DNA of 64,000 nucleotides from Bauldia sp. (GTDB lineage Bacteria > Pseudomonadota > Alphaproteobacteria > Rhizobiales > Kaistiaceae), in the NCBI GenBank assembly GCA_028284325.1, contig JANQRX010000003.1, positions 186,001 to 250,000 of the forward strand. The letters run 5' to 3'. This document shows positions 28,226-37,114 of the stretch, piece after piece; position 1 is the first letter of the stretch; each line of letters begins with the position of its first letter. The position numbers and the translations under genes are program-made. The notes under the pieces were generated by a model. The model had not been told where the DNA came from and searched no databases. It was given only the letters and a program-made list of their open reading frames with translations.

Positions 28226-28252
28226 CGTTAAAACAATCGAAAGAGGCCACCC

Positions 28253-28774
28253 ATGACCTCCACAAACTCGATCATCGTCAACTGCTCAGCGGCTGATGCC
28301 TGGAGACTGATCGGCGAGGAATTCGTCGCTGTCGACCGATGGATGGCGGCGATTCCGACCGCCGAAGCCATTCCTGGGCCCACCTTGCCGGGAGCACCAG
28401 CCAAGGGGCGCAATTCCTACCTGGTCAGGAAATTCGCGCCGATGTACCAGGAAGAAATCCTCACCGAATACGACCCTGAGAACTTGAGGATCAGCGTGAA
28501 TGTCACCCTGCGAGAGGGCCCGCGCTTCATGCCAATGAAAGGCTACCGCGCGACGGTCATCATCGAGGCCCTGAGCCCGCACAGCTGCAAGGTGACGTGG
28601 ATCGGCAATGCCACGGCAAAATGGTTCGCAAGGCCGATGACGGGCGCCATGACACGAAACCTCGATGCCGGCTTCATCCGCAGCCTGGAAGAGATCCAGC
28701 ACATCCTGGAGACAGGTGAGCCGCACCCCCGGAAAGTCGAGAAAATCAAATCGGAGGCCGCTCTGGCGGCATGA
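28253..28774 (+). CDS. SRPBCC (START-like) ligand-binding protein
   Basis: A 173-residue protein of the SRPBCC superfamily, whose helix-grip fold encloses hydrophobic ligands; many bacterial members are polyketide- or lipid-binding proteins. It opens with SIIVNCSAADAWRLIGEEFV and includes the typical ARPMTGAMTRNLDAGFIRSL long C-terminal helix. The ligand is unknown. It is first in a two-gene operon: its TGA overlaps the TetR ATG by four bases, and the operon promoter carries a perfect palindromic operator. The repressor therefore likely senses the same hydrophobic compound that this protein binds or removes. Confidence 0.78.
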   Translation: MTSTNSIIVNCSAADAWRLIGEEFVAVDRWMAAIPTAEAIPGPTLPGAPAKGRNSYLVRKFAPMYQEEILTEYDPENLRISVNVTLREGPRFMPMKGYRATVIIEALSPHSCKVTWIGNATAKWFARPMTGAMTRNLDAGFIRSLEEIQHILETGEPHPRKVEKIKSEAALAA

Positions 28775-29391
28775 GACGCGACCAGATCACTGCCGAAGAC
28801 GCATCGCTGAAAACCCGTCTGATCGAAGCAGGGAAGACTCTCTTTGCGGAGCGGGGTTACGCGGGTGCCTCCGTTCGCGACATCTGCAAGGCGGCGGACG
28901 CCAGTTCGACGATGATCCACCACTATTTCGGCAGCAAGGAGGGGCTCTACGACGCCATCATTGATGAATTCTCCTCGGCCACCTTCGATGTGCCGCTGCG
29001 GCTCATCGCCAAACCGCCAAAGACGGCGGAGGATTTTCGCCTCCGGCTTGAGTTGTTCATCACCGAGACATTTCGGGCCCTTGTGGACCAGGCGCCGGTC
29101 TTCCGCATCCTCGCTCGCGAGAGCCGGAGCTTCGTCGGCATGTCCCGCTTTCACAATGGATTTGCGGCTTACCTGAAGGCGGCACAGACGGCAGGCTTGC
29201 TGGATGCCGAGTTGAAGATAGAGCTTTTGACGGGCCTGGTTCTTGACCGTCTCGGAAATCAGATAGTCTACGCCGCAACATCTGCCGACGATCAACCCAA
29301 CGTGCTGAATGACGACGCTTATGCCGAAGACTGGCTCTCCGCCAATGTCGCCGCCTTGGTCCATGGCCTTGCGGGAGACAGTTCTCGATAG
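28771..29391 (+). CDS. TetR family transcriptional repressor
   Basis: A 206-residue one-component regulator. The N-terminal helix-turn-helix is clear (LIEAGKTLFAERGYAGASVR, DICKAADASSTMIHHYFGSK, EGLYDAII), and the C-terminal helical ligand domain is of the CerR/AcrR-like type. It is translationally coupled to the SRPBCC gene (ATGA overlap) and lies downstream of the perfect palindrome at 28206-28225, so autoregulation with release by a hydrophobic ligand is likely. There is no efflux pump next to it, unusual for AcrR-like regulators. The next gene, rnr, starts 34 bases later and might be partly cotranscribed. Confidence 0.9.
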   Translation: MRRDQITAEDASLKTRLIEAGKTLFAERGYAGASVRDICKAADASSTMIHHYFGSKEGLYDAIIDEFSSATFDVPLRLIAKPPKTAEDFRLRLELFITETFRALVDQAPVFRILARESRSFVGMSRFHNGFAAYLKAAQTAGLLDAELKIELLTGLVLDRLGNQIVYAATSADDQPNVLNDDAYAEDWLSANVAALVHGLAGDSSR

Positions 29392-29425
29392 ACGCATCCG
29401 CGGCGCTGCCCGGAGAACGCTTTAG

Positions 29426-31693
29426 GTGGCGCACCATCCACGACCGCACCGACGGCGCCGGGGACAAGCTCCCGCCAGCAAGGCCGGCGGCGTGCCGAGC
29501 CGGGAAGACGTTCTCACCTTCATCGAGCAGAATGGCGGGCATGCCGACAAGCGCCAGATCGCACGCGCTTTCGGCGTCTCCGGCCACGACCGCATTGCGC
29601 TCAAGCGCTTGCTGCGCGATCTCGCCGAGGAGGGCCTGATCGAAGGCGGCAAGCGGCGCTTCGTCCGCGCCGGTGATCTGCCGCCGGTCACCGTGCTCAA
29701 GGTGACCGGTCGGACGGATGACGGCGATCTCACGGCCGTGCCCACCACCTGGTCGGAGGATCTCGGCGAACCGCCACGCGCACGGATTGTCACGCGACGC
29801 AGGGATCGCGGCCGGAGCCTGCCGGGCATCGGCGATCGTGTCCTTGCGCGCCTGGAACGCGTGGACGATCCCGCCGTGGCCTACGACGCGTCGGTCATCA
29901 AGGTCCTCGCCGCCGAGCCGGACCGCATCCTCGGCGTTCTCAGCCGTCATGCGTCGGGCTGGGTGGTGGAGCCGATCCAGCGCAAGCAGAAAACTGTCGA
30001 CCTCGAAGGCGATCCCGGCGACGCGCGCGAGGGCGATCTCGTATCGGTTGCACCGATCAAAGGCCGGCGCTACGGCCCGATCCGCGCGCGCCTGGTGGAG
30101 GTCGTCGGCCCCGCCAGCGGCCGCCATGCGGCGAGTTTCCTCGCCATCCACGCCCATGGCCTCCCGCATGTCTTCGACGAGCGAACGCTGGAAGCAGCGC
30201 GCGCCGCGCAGCCCGTGTCGACAAAAGGGCGCGAAGACTGGCGCGACCTGCCGCTGGTGACCATCGACCCGGTCGACGCACGCGACCACGACGACGCTGT
30301 CATCGCCGAGCCGGACGTCGACCCCGGCAATCCGGACGGTGTTGTCCTTACGGTCGCCATCGCCGACGTTGCCTACTATGTGAGACCCGGATCGGCGCTC
30401 GACCGGACCGCGCTGGAGCGCGGCAACTCGGTCTACTTCCCCGACCGTGTGATCCCGATGTTGCCGGAGCGCATCTCCAACGATCTGTGTTCGCTACGCG
30501 CGGGCGAGGATCGTCCGGCAATCGCGGTACGCATGGTCTTCGGCGCCGACGGGCACAAGCGGCACCACAGCGTCCACCGCGTCCTGATCCGCGTGGCTGC
30601 GAACCTGGCCTACGAGACCGCGCAACGGGCTTTCGACGGCAACGCCGGCGATATCGACGGCGACCTCGATTCGCCGCTCGCGGAGACGTGGCGCGCCTAC
30701 CGCATTCTGGCCCGCTCCCGCGACATGCGGGCGCCACTGGATCTCGACCTGCCGGAGCGCAAGGTCATCCTCGACAAGGCCGGGCGGATCGAGCGGATCA
30801 TCGTGCCGCAGCGCCTTGAGGCTCATCGCCTGATCGAGGAGTTCATGATCCAGGCGAACGTGGCCGCCGCCGAAACGCTGGAGCGCCACGAGTCGCCGCT
30901 GGTCTACCGCATCCACGACGCGCCCTCGCTGGCCAGGATCGAGGCGCTGCGGGACTTCCTGAAGTCGATCGAACTCTCGATCCCGCGCGCCGGCAATTTG
31001 CGGCCCGAACACTTCAATCGTGTGCTCGGTGCGGTTCGCGAAAGCGAACACCAGACGCTGGTCAGCGAGGCCGTGCTGCGCGCGCAGTCCCAAGCCGTCT
31101 ACAGCGCCGAGAACATCGGCCACTTCGGACTCAATCTCCGCCGCTACGCCCACTTCACCTCACCGATCCGGCGCTATGCCGACCTCCTGGTCCATCGCGC
31201 CCTGATCACCGCCCTGCGACTGGGCAAGGACGGCATGCGGCCGGATACGGCCGATGACCTGCCCGAGATCGCGGCACGCATCTCGGCGTCCGAGCGTCGC
31301 GCCATGGCAGCCGAACGCGATGCCATCGACCGCCTGGTCGCCCATTGGCTCGCGGAGCGGGTCGGCAGCGCCTTCACCGGACGGATCAGCGGCGTCACGC
31401 GCGCCGGCCTGTTCGTGCGGCTTGACGACAGCGGCGCCGACGGTTTCGTGCCGATTTCATCGATCGGCCGCGAATATTACCGCCATGACGAGGCTGCCTT
31501 CGCCCTCATCGGCGAAGACACGCGCACCGCCTACCGCCTGGGTGACGCGGTCGAAGTCCGCCTGCTCGAGGCCATTCCGCTCACCGGCGGGCTGCGCTTT
31601 GAACTCCTGAGCGAAGGCCGGCCGCTTGAAGGCACCGCGCGCACCGCCCGACGGCCGTCGGGACAACCCCGCTCACGACGGCGGCGGCGCTGA
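29426..31693 (+). CDS. rnr: Ribonuclease R
   Basis: RNase R is a processive 3'-5' exoribonuclease that degrades structured RNA and takes part in tmRNA and rRNA quality control. The 755-residue product has an N-terminal winged-helix lead (REDVLTFIEQNGGHADKRQI), cold-shock domains and the RNB catalytic core: ITIDPVDARDHDDAV-type metal site (here VTIDPVDARDHDDAV), RGNSVYFPDRVIPMLPERIS and YAHFTSPIRRYADLLVHRAL. A C-terminal S1 domain follows (FTGRISGVTRAGLFVRLDD), then a basic tail. Its GTG start follows GGAGA. The first 20 residues are basic (HHPRPHRRRRG), a common RNase R trait. Confidence 0.95.
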   Translation: MAHHPRPHRRRRGQAPASKAGGVPSREDVLTFIEQNGGHADKRQIARAFGVSGHDRIALKRLLRDLAEEGLIEGGKRRFVRAGDLPPVTVLKVTGRTDDGDLTAVPTTWSEDLGEPPRARIVTRRRDRGRSLPGIGDRVLARLERVDDPAVAYDASVIKVLAAEPDRILGVLSRHASGWVVEPIQRKQKTVDLEGDPGDAREGDLVSVAPIKGRRYGPIRARLVEVVGPASGRHAASFLAIHAHGLPHVFDERTLEAARAAQPVSTKGREDWRDLPLVTIDPVDARDHDDAVIAEPDVDPGNPDGVVLTVAIADVAYYVRPGSALDRTALERGNSVYFPDRVIPMLPERISNDLCSLRAGEDRPAIAVRMVFGADGHKRHHSVHRVLIRVAANLAYETAQRAFDGNAGDIDGDLDSPLAETWRAYRILARSRDMRAPLDLDLPERKVILDKAGRIERIIVPQRLEAHRLIEEFMIQANVAAAETLERHESPLVYRIHDAPSLARIEALRDFLKSIELSIPRAGNLRPEHFNRVLGAVRESEHQTLVSEAVLRAQSQAVYSAENIGHFGLNLRRYAHFTSPIRRYADLLVHRALITALRLGKDGMRPDTADDLPEIAARISASERRAMAAERDAIDRLVAHWLAERVGSAFTGRISGVTRAGLFVRLDDSGADGFVPISSIGREYYRHDEAAFALIGEDTRTAYRLGDAVEVRLLEAIPLTGGLRFELLSEGRPLEGTARTARRPSGQPRSRRRRR

Positions 31694-31777
31694 CGCCTGC
31701 GACATTGCGACCGCAAGCAGCCGCTTGCGGACGACCGTACAGGGTCTTAGGTCTGGGACTTCTGGAGGCGTGCTGCC

Positions 31778-32260
31778 ATGGATGATCCCGTGAACGATCG
31801 CAACGTCACCCAAGCACTGCGACGCGGCTTTCTCGGCCGCTGCCCGTGCTGCGGCGAGGGCCGCCTGTTCGGGCGCTTCCTCAAGACCGTCCCGGCGTGC
31901 ACGACCTGCGGTCAGCCGATCGACGCCTGCCACCGCGCAGACGACGCGCCGCCTTACTTCACCATGCTGCTGGTCGGCCATCTCACCGTGCCCATGATGC
32001 TGGCCATGCAGATGGAAACCCGACTGCCCGACATTGCGTATCTCGCGATATGGCTCCCGGTGACCGGCCTGCTGGCATTGGCCTTGTTGCAGCCGATCAA
32101 GGGCGCTGTCGTCGGCCTTCAATGGGCGCTGCGGATGCACGGGTTCGAGACGCCGCATGCCGACCCAATCCAGGTTCCTCAGTCGGCCGCGATGGGATTG
32201 GGAACGGCCAGCACCTTGCCGGGCCGACCCGGATTGGGCACCGGCGGCGCCGTCACATAG
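31778..32260 (+). CDS. DUF983 membrane protein
   Basis: A 160-residue protein with the DUF983 layout. A short cytosolic N-terminus carries two CxxC knuckles (GRCPCCGEGRLF and ACTTCGQPID), probably a zinc site. HRADDAPPYFTMLLVGHLTV leads into two membrane helices. Function is unknown; the family often neighbours rnr or cytochrome-oxidase genes in alphaproteobacteria. The 3' end overlaps the convergent SMP-30 gene by 82 bases. The last roughly 25 residues (past FETPHADP) are not family-like, so the original stop may have been lost and the frame extended. Confidence 0.85.
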   Translation: MDDPVNDRNVTQALRRGFLGRCPCCGEGRLFGRFLKTVPACTTCGQPIDACHRADDAPPYFTMLLVGHLTVPMMLAMQMETRLPDIAYLAIWLPVTGLLALALLQPIKGAVVGLQWALRMHGFETPHADPIQVPQSAAMGLGTASTLPGRPGLGTGGAVT

Positions 32261-33120
32261 ATCGTTCGTTCGTCGGCAGAGAGCGCCGGCGCCGTCACGT
32301 AAGCGCCGTCCACGGCCACGGTCGCGAGCAGGTCGCGCTGCGGCGACACGATATGCAGCCGCCCGGCCCCGTATTCGGCAATGTAGAGATTGCCGGCCCG
32401 GTCGGTCGTCAGGCCGTCGGGCCCGACTTCCCACCGTCCCGCCGGCGCTGGGCCCACCAGGCGGTCAAGGGAGAGATGGATCCTTGGTTGTCGGAGCGAG
32501 CCATCGTCGCCGACCGAATAGGCCAGCACGTTGCGCGACAGATGCTCCGAGACGTAGAGCGTCCGCCCGTCCGGAGCGAGTGCCACACCGTTGGCATAGT
32601 GGATGCCCTCGGCGACCCGTCGCAGGCTCTTGTTGGCGTCGAGATAGAGCACGGCGCCCGTCGCCGGCGCCCCGGGCCCGAACTGGCCCGACGATGAGAA
32701 GTAGACGCCGCCTCGCCGGTCGGCACGCGACGCATTGGGGGTCGGAAAAGGTCGATCGTTGTCGTCGCGGGTGATGACCTCGGTCGCGTCGCCGGCACGT
32801 GTGAGCACCACCAGTGCCGCCGCCTGGTGGCACAGGACGACAAAGCCCCCACCGAAGGGCGCGATCGAGGTCGGACCGCAATTCCGTCCGCGCCACAAGG
32901 TTCTCGTGCCCGTCGCGTCGGACACCGAAATCCGGTCGGCGCCCATTTCAGCGTAGGCGACGCCGCCGTCGACGACGATGGGACCTTCCGGGTAGTAGGC
33001 CGTGTCGTTGAGGACGACGCCGGGCGCCTGCGCTCCGGTTGGGGTGGTGGCGGCAACCGCGAGAACGAAGGCGACGGCGCCGCTTGACTTTCGGAGGACC
33101 GTTCTTAGTGTGGCGCGCAA
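32179..33120 (-). CDS. Exported SMP-30/gluconolactonase-like propeller protein
   Basis: A 313-residue propeller protein with an N-terminal signal peptide ([23 protein letters not shown]), so probably periplasmic. SMP-30-like blocks include [58 protein letters not shown] and [15 protein letters not shown] sugar or other lactone hydrolase is likely, but the substrate is unknown. It is different from the cytosolic SMP-30 protein at 2973. It is transcribed divergently from rpmG (32-base gap) and convergently overlaps the DUF983 gene. Confidence 0.82.
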   Translation of the reverse strand: MRATLRTVLRKSSGAVAFVLAVAATTPTGAQAPGVVLNDTAYYPEGPIVVDGGVAYAEMGADRISVSDATGTRTLWRGRNCGPTSIAPFGGGFVVLCHQAAALVVLTRAGDATEVITRDDNDRPFPTPNASRADRRGGVYFSSSGQFGPGAPATGAVLYLDANKSLRRVAEGIHYANGVALAPDGRTLYVSEHLSRNVLAYSVGDDGSLRQPRIHLSLDRLVGPAPAGRWEVGPDGLTTDRAGNLYIAEYGAGRLHIVSPQRDLLATVAVDGAYVTAPALSADERTIYVTAPPVPNPGRPGKVLAVPNPIAAD

Positions 33121-33152
33121 TTTCCGCTCAGCCGCCGTCAGGAACTGCTGCC

Positions 33153-33320
33153 ATGGCCAAGGCCACGACCGTCAAGATCAAACTCGTCAGCTCGGCTGAC
33201 ACCGGATACTACTACGTGACCAAGAAGAACTCGCGCACCCAGACCGACAAACTCGTCATGAAGAAGTATGACCCGGTCGCCCGCAAGCATGTCGAGTTCA
33301 AGGAAACGAAGATCAAGTAA
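33153..33320 (+). CDS. rpmG: 50S ribosomal protein L33
   Basis: A 55-residue L33: [20 protein letters not shown], then [20 protein letters not shown] and [12 protein letters not shown]. It lacks the zinc-binding cysteines (the C-minus form) usual in alphaproteobacteria. The ATG at 33153 fixes the conserved MAK start. Position next to pleD-divK is common in this group. A GC hairpin follows the stop. Confidence 0.97.
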   Translation: MAKATTVKIKLVSSADTGYYYVTKKNSRTQTDKLVMKKYDPVARKHVEFKETKIK

Positions 33321-33332
33321 TCCGCCAGGTCG

Positions 33333-33351
33333 CGGCGCCGAGCTGGCGCCG
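33333..33351 (+). terminator. GC hairpin after rpmG
   Basis: CGGCGCC-GAGCT-GGCGCCG forms a 7-base stem with a 5-base loop, 12 bases after the rpmG stop. There is no T run, so it may be a Rho-aided terminator or simply an RNA 3' stabiliser. Confidence 0.4.
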
Positions 33352-33697
33352 TGAGCGCGCATATTGTTGCGTAGCCGCATTGTACAACCGCAATAGAAGT
33401 GGCCGGCGCCGAACGGGCGTGTACGAGGAGGCCACAATTCCCGTTCGAGCGCCGACCGACCCCACGGACCCAGGAGATGCGGCGGACCTGAGCACTCCGT
33501 AGGGTATCTCTGGTTCGATTTGTCTATAGGCAATTCGCGGCAGCTGGTCTCCCCGCAGACACGAGCCCCGTTGCCGATCGAACACGCAATCAAATTAGCG
33601 ACTGACCGGGCAAGATCAACCAGAAATGGCTGCCCGGGTTCGAGAACTTCGAGTTTAAGTAAAATTTTAGGATTAACCGCGCCCCGCCGGCGATCGG
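33352..33697. other. Intergenic stretch between rpmG and pleD, no gene seen
   Basis: About 346 bases with no convincing reading frame. It becomes AT-richer toward pleD and includes AAAATTTTA at about 33661-33669, followed by TTAACC at 33673. It lies at the 3' ends of both neighbours, so it need not hold a promoter. A small RNA cannot be excluded by eye. Confidence 0.4.
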
Positions 33698-35062
33698 CTA
33701 GGCGGCAGCCGAAATGACCCTGTTTCGGCCCTCGCGCTTGGCCCGATAGAGGGCCGAGTCGGCCCGGCTGATCATCCGTTCCGGTGTATCGCCCTCCGGC
33801 AGCAGGCTGCTGACGCCGATTGAGACGGTAACGTTGATTTCAACCTCGCCGTTGGGCAGGACAAACGGCCGATCTGAGACGACGGCGCGCAGCCGTTCGC
33901 CGATCCGCTCCGCCTGGTGGACATCGGTCTCGGGCATCGCGACCACGAATTCCTCGCCCCCCATGCGAGCGACGATATCGATGCCCCGCATCGCCCGGCT
34001 GACCCTCTTGGCGAACTCGGCGAGCACGGCGTCCCCCGCGGGATGCCCGTGCGTGTCGTTGACAGCCTTGAAGTGGTCAATGTCCATCATGAGAAGCGCC
34101 AGCGGACACCCTTCGTCATAGGCGTCGCGGATCATGGTCACCAGGCCCCGCTCGAGGTAACGGCGGTTGCGAACGCCGGTGAGGCCGTCGGTCAGCGCCA
34201 GCTCCATCGTCGTCTGGACATTCTCGCGAATCTGATCGGTGAACCGCTTCCGCTTCACCTGCGTGCGGACGCGCGCCTTCAGTTCGGCGCCGTCCAGCGG
34301 CGTACGCACATAGTCGTTGACGCCGAGATCCAGGGCTCGCATCAACCTCTCGTCGTCCTCGCTCTCGACCAGCACGAGGATCGGCATGAGGTGCGTACGA
34401 TCCAGCGACCGCAACTGCGAGCACAGTCGCAGCCCGTCGGCCGACGACAGGTTCAGGCTGACGACGACGAGGTCGTAACTGCCCTCCGCGACTTTGAACA
34501 ACGCCTCGTGGGCGTCGGTTTCGATGTCGACACGGTGGCGCGTTCCCAGGTGGCGCTGCACCTGCTGATACGTCCGTGGATTATCGTCGACGACAAGAAT
34601 GCTGCCTTCGTCACCGCTCAGGGACGAGAAGTCGGCAAGCGGCTCGGAGTTCTCGGCGAGCGGGAACCTCGCCATCAGGGCGTCCGTCAGGCTCTTGAGC
34701 CGGATGAGACCACGCAGCCTTGAGACCAGGCCGATCGTGCTGGCCGGCTCGCTGAGGAAGTCGTCGGCGCCCGCCTCCAGGCCGGCGACGCGATCCGATT
34801 GCCGGTCAAGTCGCGTGACCATGATGACGGGCACATGGGCGGTACGCGGATTACGCTTCAGGCGCTTGCAGAGCTCAAAGCCGTCCATCCCGGGCATGAC
34901 GACGTCCGTCAGCACGACGTCGCACTGCCCCTTCTCACAGATCTTGAGCGCTGTCGGTCCGTCCGACGCCGTCACGACGCTGAAGTACTCCGCCTTGAGG
35001 CGGGCCTCCATCAGCCGGATGTTGGTCGGATTGTCGTCAACGACGAGGATACGGGCAACCAT
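33698..35062 (-). CDS. pleD: PleD diguanylate cyclase response regulator
   Basis: The 454 residues match Caulobacter PleD exactly in length and layout: receiver domain 1 (ILVVDDNPTNIRLMEARLKA with phospho-Asp in VVLTDVVMPGMDGF), a degenerate adaptor receiver 2 (ILVVDDNPRTYQQVQRHLG), then GGDEF. The active motif is GGEEF, preceded by RGID, an RxxD inhibitory I-site. PleD makes c-di-GMP when phosphorylated and drives polar development and the motile-to-sessile switch. It is the second gene of a divK-pleD operon, 16 bases after divK. Both catalytic and feedback sites look intact. Confidence 0.96.
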   Translation of the reverse strand: MVARILVVDDNPTNIRLMEARLKAEYFSVVTASDGPTALKICEKGQCDVVLTDVVMPGMDGFELCKRLKRNPRTAHVPVIMVTRLDRQSDRVAGLEAGADDFLSEPASTIGLVSRLRGLIRLKSLTDALMARFPLAENSEPLADFSSLSGDEGSILVVDDNPRTYQQVQRHLGTRHRVDIETDAHEALFKVAEGSYDLVVVSLNLSSADGLRLCSQLRSLDRTHLMPILVLVESEDDERLMRALDLGVNDYVRTPLDGAELKARVRTQVKRKRFTDQIRENVQTTMELALTDGLTGVRNRRYLERGLVTMIRDAYDEGCPLALLMMDIDHFKAVNDTHGHPAGDAVLAEFAKRVSRAMRGIDIVARMGGEEFVVAMPETDVHQAERIGERLRAVVSDRPFVLPNGEVEINVTVSIGVSSLLPEGDTPERMISRADSALYRAKREGRNRVISAAA

Positions 35063-35078
35063 CGGTGCGCTCCGCCCT

Positions 35079-35450
35079 CTAGCCGTCGCCGATGTAGTGG
35101 CGAATGGTCTCGATGAACTGCGTCACCGAGATCGGCTTGGACAGGTAATCCTCGCAGCCGCCCTGACGTATCCGCTCTTCATCGCCCTTCATCGCAAAGG
35201 CGGTGACGGCGATCACCGGGATTGTCTTCAGGTCGTCGTCTTCCTTGATCCACTTGGTAACCTCCAGCCCCGACACTTCGGGGAGCTGGATGTCCATGAG
35301 GATCAGATCCGGCTTGTGCTCGCGCGCGATCTCAATCGCTTCGAGCCCGCTGCGGGTTTGCAGGGTGCTGTAGCCGCTGGCTTCGAGCAGATCGTTGAAG
35401 AGCTTCATGTTGAGCTCGTTGTCTTCAACGACCAGGACGGTCTTGCTCAT
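35079..35450 (-). CDS. divK: Single-domain cell-cycle response regulator DivK
   Basis: A 123-residue stand-alone receiver: [20 protein letters not shown], phospho-Asp in [15 protein letters not shown], the switch Thr in [16 protein letters not shown] and Lys in [11 protein letters not shown]. This is the DivK pattern; phosphorylated DivK shuts down the CckA-ChpT-CtrA relay. The start is ATG 35450 with GGGAG upstream. It heads the divK-pleD operon. TTAACC at 35511-35516, 61 bases upstream, resembles half of a CtrA box. Confidence 0.95.
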   Translation of the reverse strand: MSKTVLVVEDNELNMKLFNDLLEASGYSTLQTRSGLEAIEIAREHKPDLILMDIQLPEVSGLEVTKWIKEDDDLKTIPVIAVTAFAMKGDEERIRQGGCEDYLSKPISVTQFIETIRHYIGDG

Positions 35451-35585
35451 AGCCACTCCCGGCGGCAAATCAGGTCAAGCGCGGCCGCTGGAGCGGCAAC
35501 GGTGATCACCTTAACCGATAGACATTGCGCAATCGCAAACGCCGGGTCACCGCAACCAGCGCATCAGGCCCCTTGGACGCCGGAT

Positions 35586-35948
35586 TCAGGCGGTGCTCCG
35601 GGCCGGCATCTCGGCCGCTGCATCCCGTTCCACCAGCGCTTCCGTCTTCTGCAGTTCCTCAAGGGCCGTGTCATGGAGAAGTCGGGCGGCATCCAGTTGC
35701 GCCTTGAGGTCGTCGATCGATGCCTGGAGATTGTCGCGACGGCTGGCGGCAGCCTTGGCGAAGGTCGGATAGGCGAAGTGATTGACGTCGCTGATGCCGG
35801 CGCGCTCCTGTTCCGCGCGGATTTGCTCGTCGAGTTCGCCGATCCGGCGTTGGAAATCGGCAATCATGGTCTCGATCTGCTCGACGGTGCGCCGCTTCTC
35901 GTCGGCCTGGAAACGCTTGAGCCGGACCATATCCTCACGCGACTTCAT
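35586..35948 (-). CDS. fliJ: FliJ-like coiled-coil protein
   Basis: A 120-residue, mostly helical protein: MVRLKRFQADEKRRTVEQIE, then MIADFQRRIGELDEQIRAEQ, AYPTFAKAAASRRDNLQASI and DDLKAQLDAARLL. It matches alphaproteobacterial FliJ-type flagellar export proteins, which help the FliI ATPase gate type III flagellar secretion. Genes of this type sit divergently next to ctrA in many alphaproteobacteria, as here. No other flagellar gene is in the window. The start at ATG 35948 has GGGGAG upstream. Assignment rests on helix pattern, length and position more than on motifs. Confidence 0.7.
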   Translation of the reverse strand: MKSREDMVRLKRFQADEKRRTVEQIETMIADFQRRIGELDEQIRAEQERAGISDVNHFAYPTFAKAAASRRDNLQASIDDLKAQLDAARLLHDTALEELQKTEALVERDAAAEMPARSTA

Positions 35949-36134
35949 ACTCGTAGTACTCCCCGTTGCCTCCAAAGCACGCCGCCCTGCTTGCCGCATT
36001 GTCCTTCCCCCGGCCGCCAGCGGACCGCCGCCGCGGGTGGGCGCTAACGCTTCGTTTACGTCTCGGGTTAATCATGCCCGAGGATGGCTTAATCCCGGGT
36101 AAATCCGGCGAGCGAATTTCGCGACACAGGTCCT

Positions 36135-36304
36135 GAATCGTGAGAGTCACTTAGCCGGGTTTTCTCAATATGGTTATGAAGACTCTGCCCGGACGAAATA
36201 CGAGCGGGCTCAACCATATGCCGGCCATTTTGTGACCAAATTGGTTAAGGCGCTTGTGTTGGGGAATCAGAGTTTGTTAACCATTGGAACGTAGCGTGCG
36301 AATC
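36135..36304. promoter_or_regulatory. ctrA promoter region: five GANTC sites and a TTAACCAT box
   Basis: The 430-base divergent region between the fliJ-like gene and ctrA holds five GANTC sites within 170 bases: 36135-36139, 36144-36148, 36181-36185, 36264-36268 and 36300-36304. GANTC is methylated by CcrM in alphaproteobacteria, and in Caulobacter a GANTC in the ctrA P1 promoter, with GcrA, times transcription. TTAACCAT at 36277-36284 equals the CtrA-type consensus half-box and suggests autoregulation. TTAA also occurs at 36068 and 36089, but with 17 bases between them, not 7. Confidence 0.65.
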
Positions 36305-36378
36305 GGGGTTGGGCCGTACTTGGTTTGGGCATGCGCGGCCGTCGCGGCCGGCAGCAAGACGCCAGGGGAATGGGCATT

Positions 36379-37080
36379 ATGCGCGTACTACTGATCGAGG
36401 ACGACAGCGCCACCGCTCAAAGCATCGAGCTGATGCTGAAGTCGGAGAGCTTCAACGTCTACACCACCGATCTCGGTGAGGAAGGCGTCGACCTTGGCAA
36501 ACTCTATGACTACGACATCATCCTTCTGGACCTGAATCTTCCCGATATGTCGGGCTACGAGGTCCTCAAGACCCTGCGGCTCGCCAAGGTGCAGACGCCG
36601 ATCCTGATCCTCTCCGGGCTCGCCGGCATCGAGGACAAGGTCAGGGGTCTCGGCTTCGGCGCCGACGACTACATGACCAAGCCGTTCCACAAGGATGAGC
36701 TCGTCGCGCGCATCCACGCGATCGTCCGCCGCTCCAAGGGGCACGCCCAGTCGATCATCAACACCGGCCAGCTTTCGGTGAACCTCGACGCCAAGACGGT
36801 CGAGGTCAACGGCCAGCGCGTCCACCTGACCGGCAAGGAATACCAGATGCTGGAGCTGCTTTCGCTCCGCAAGGGAACGACCCTGACCAAGGAGATGTTC
36901 CTCAACCACCTCTACGGTGGCATGGATGAGCCGGAACTGAAGATCATCGACGTCTTCATCTGCAAGCTGCGCAAGAAGCTGGCGGCCGCCACCGGTGGGC
37001 TCAACTACATCGAGACCGTCTGGGGCCGGGGCTACGTCCTTCGCGAGCCCGACAACGCCGAACTCAAAGAGAGCGCCTGA
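36379..37080 (+). CDS. ctrA: Cell-cycle master regulator CtrA
   Basis: A 233-residue OmpR-class response regulator (Caulobacter CtrA has 231). The receiver starts [20 protein letters not shown], with the phospho-Asp in [20 protein letters not shown] and Lys in [17 protein letters not shown]. The winged-helix DNA-binding domain is nearly invariant for Ctr[21 protein letters not shown], then [20 protein letters not shown] and [14 protein letters not shown]. It controls division, flagellar and envelope genes. ATG 36379 is chosen because GGGGAA lies eight bases upstream and the family starts MRVLLIEDD. The CckA kinase is not in the window; ChpT, DivK and SciP are. Confidence 0.98.
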   Translation: MRVLLIEDDSATAQSIELMLKSESFNVYTTDLGEEGVDLGKLYDYDIILLDLNLPDMSGYEVLKTLRLAKVQTPILILSGLAGIEDKVRGLGFGADDYMTKPFHKDELVARIHAIVRRSKGHAQSIINTGQLSVNLDAKTVEVNGQRVHLTGKEYQMLELLSLRKGTTLTKEMFLNHLYGGMDEPELKIIDVFICKLRKKLAAATGGLNYIETVWGRGYVLREPDNAELKESA

Positions 37081-37114
37081 ACCGCGCTCTCGGCGTCGGC
37101 GCCGGCAACAACCC

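Noticed and set aside
36068-36092. Two TTAA tetramers upstream of ctrA as a full CtrA box
   Set aside because: They are 17 bases apart rather than 7, so they do not form the known TTAA-N7-TTAA site.
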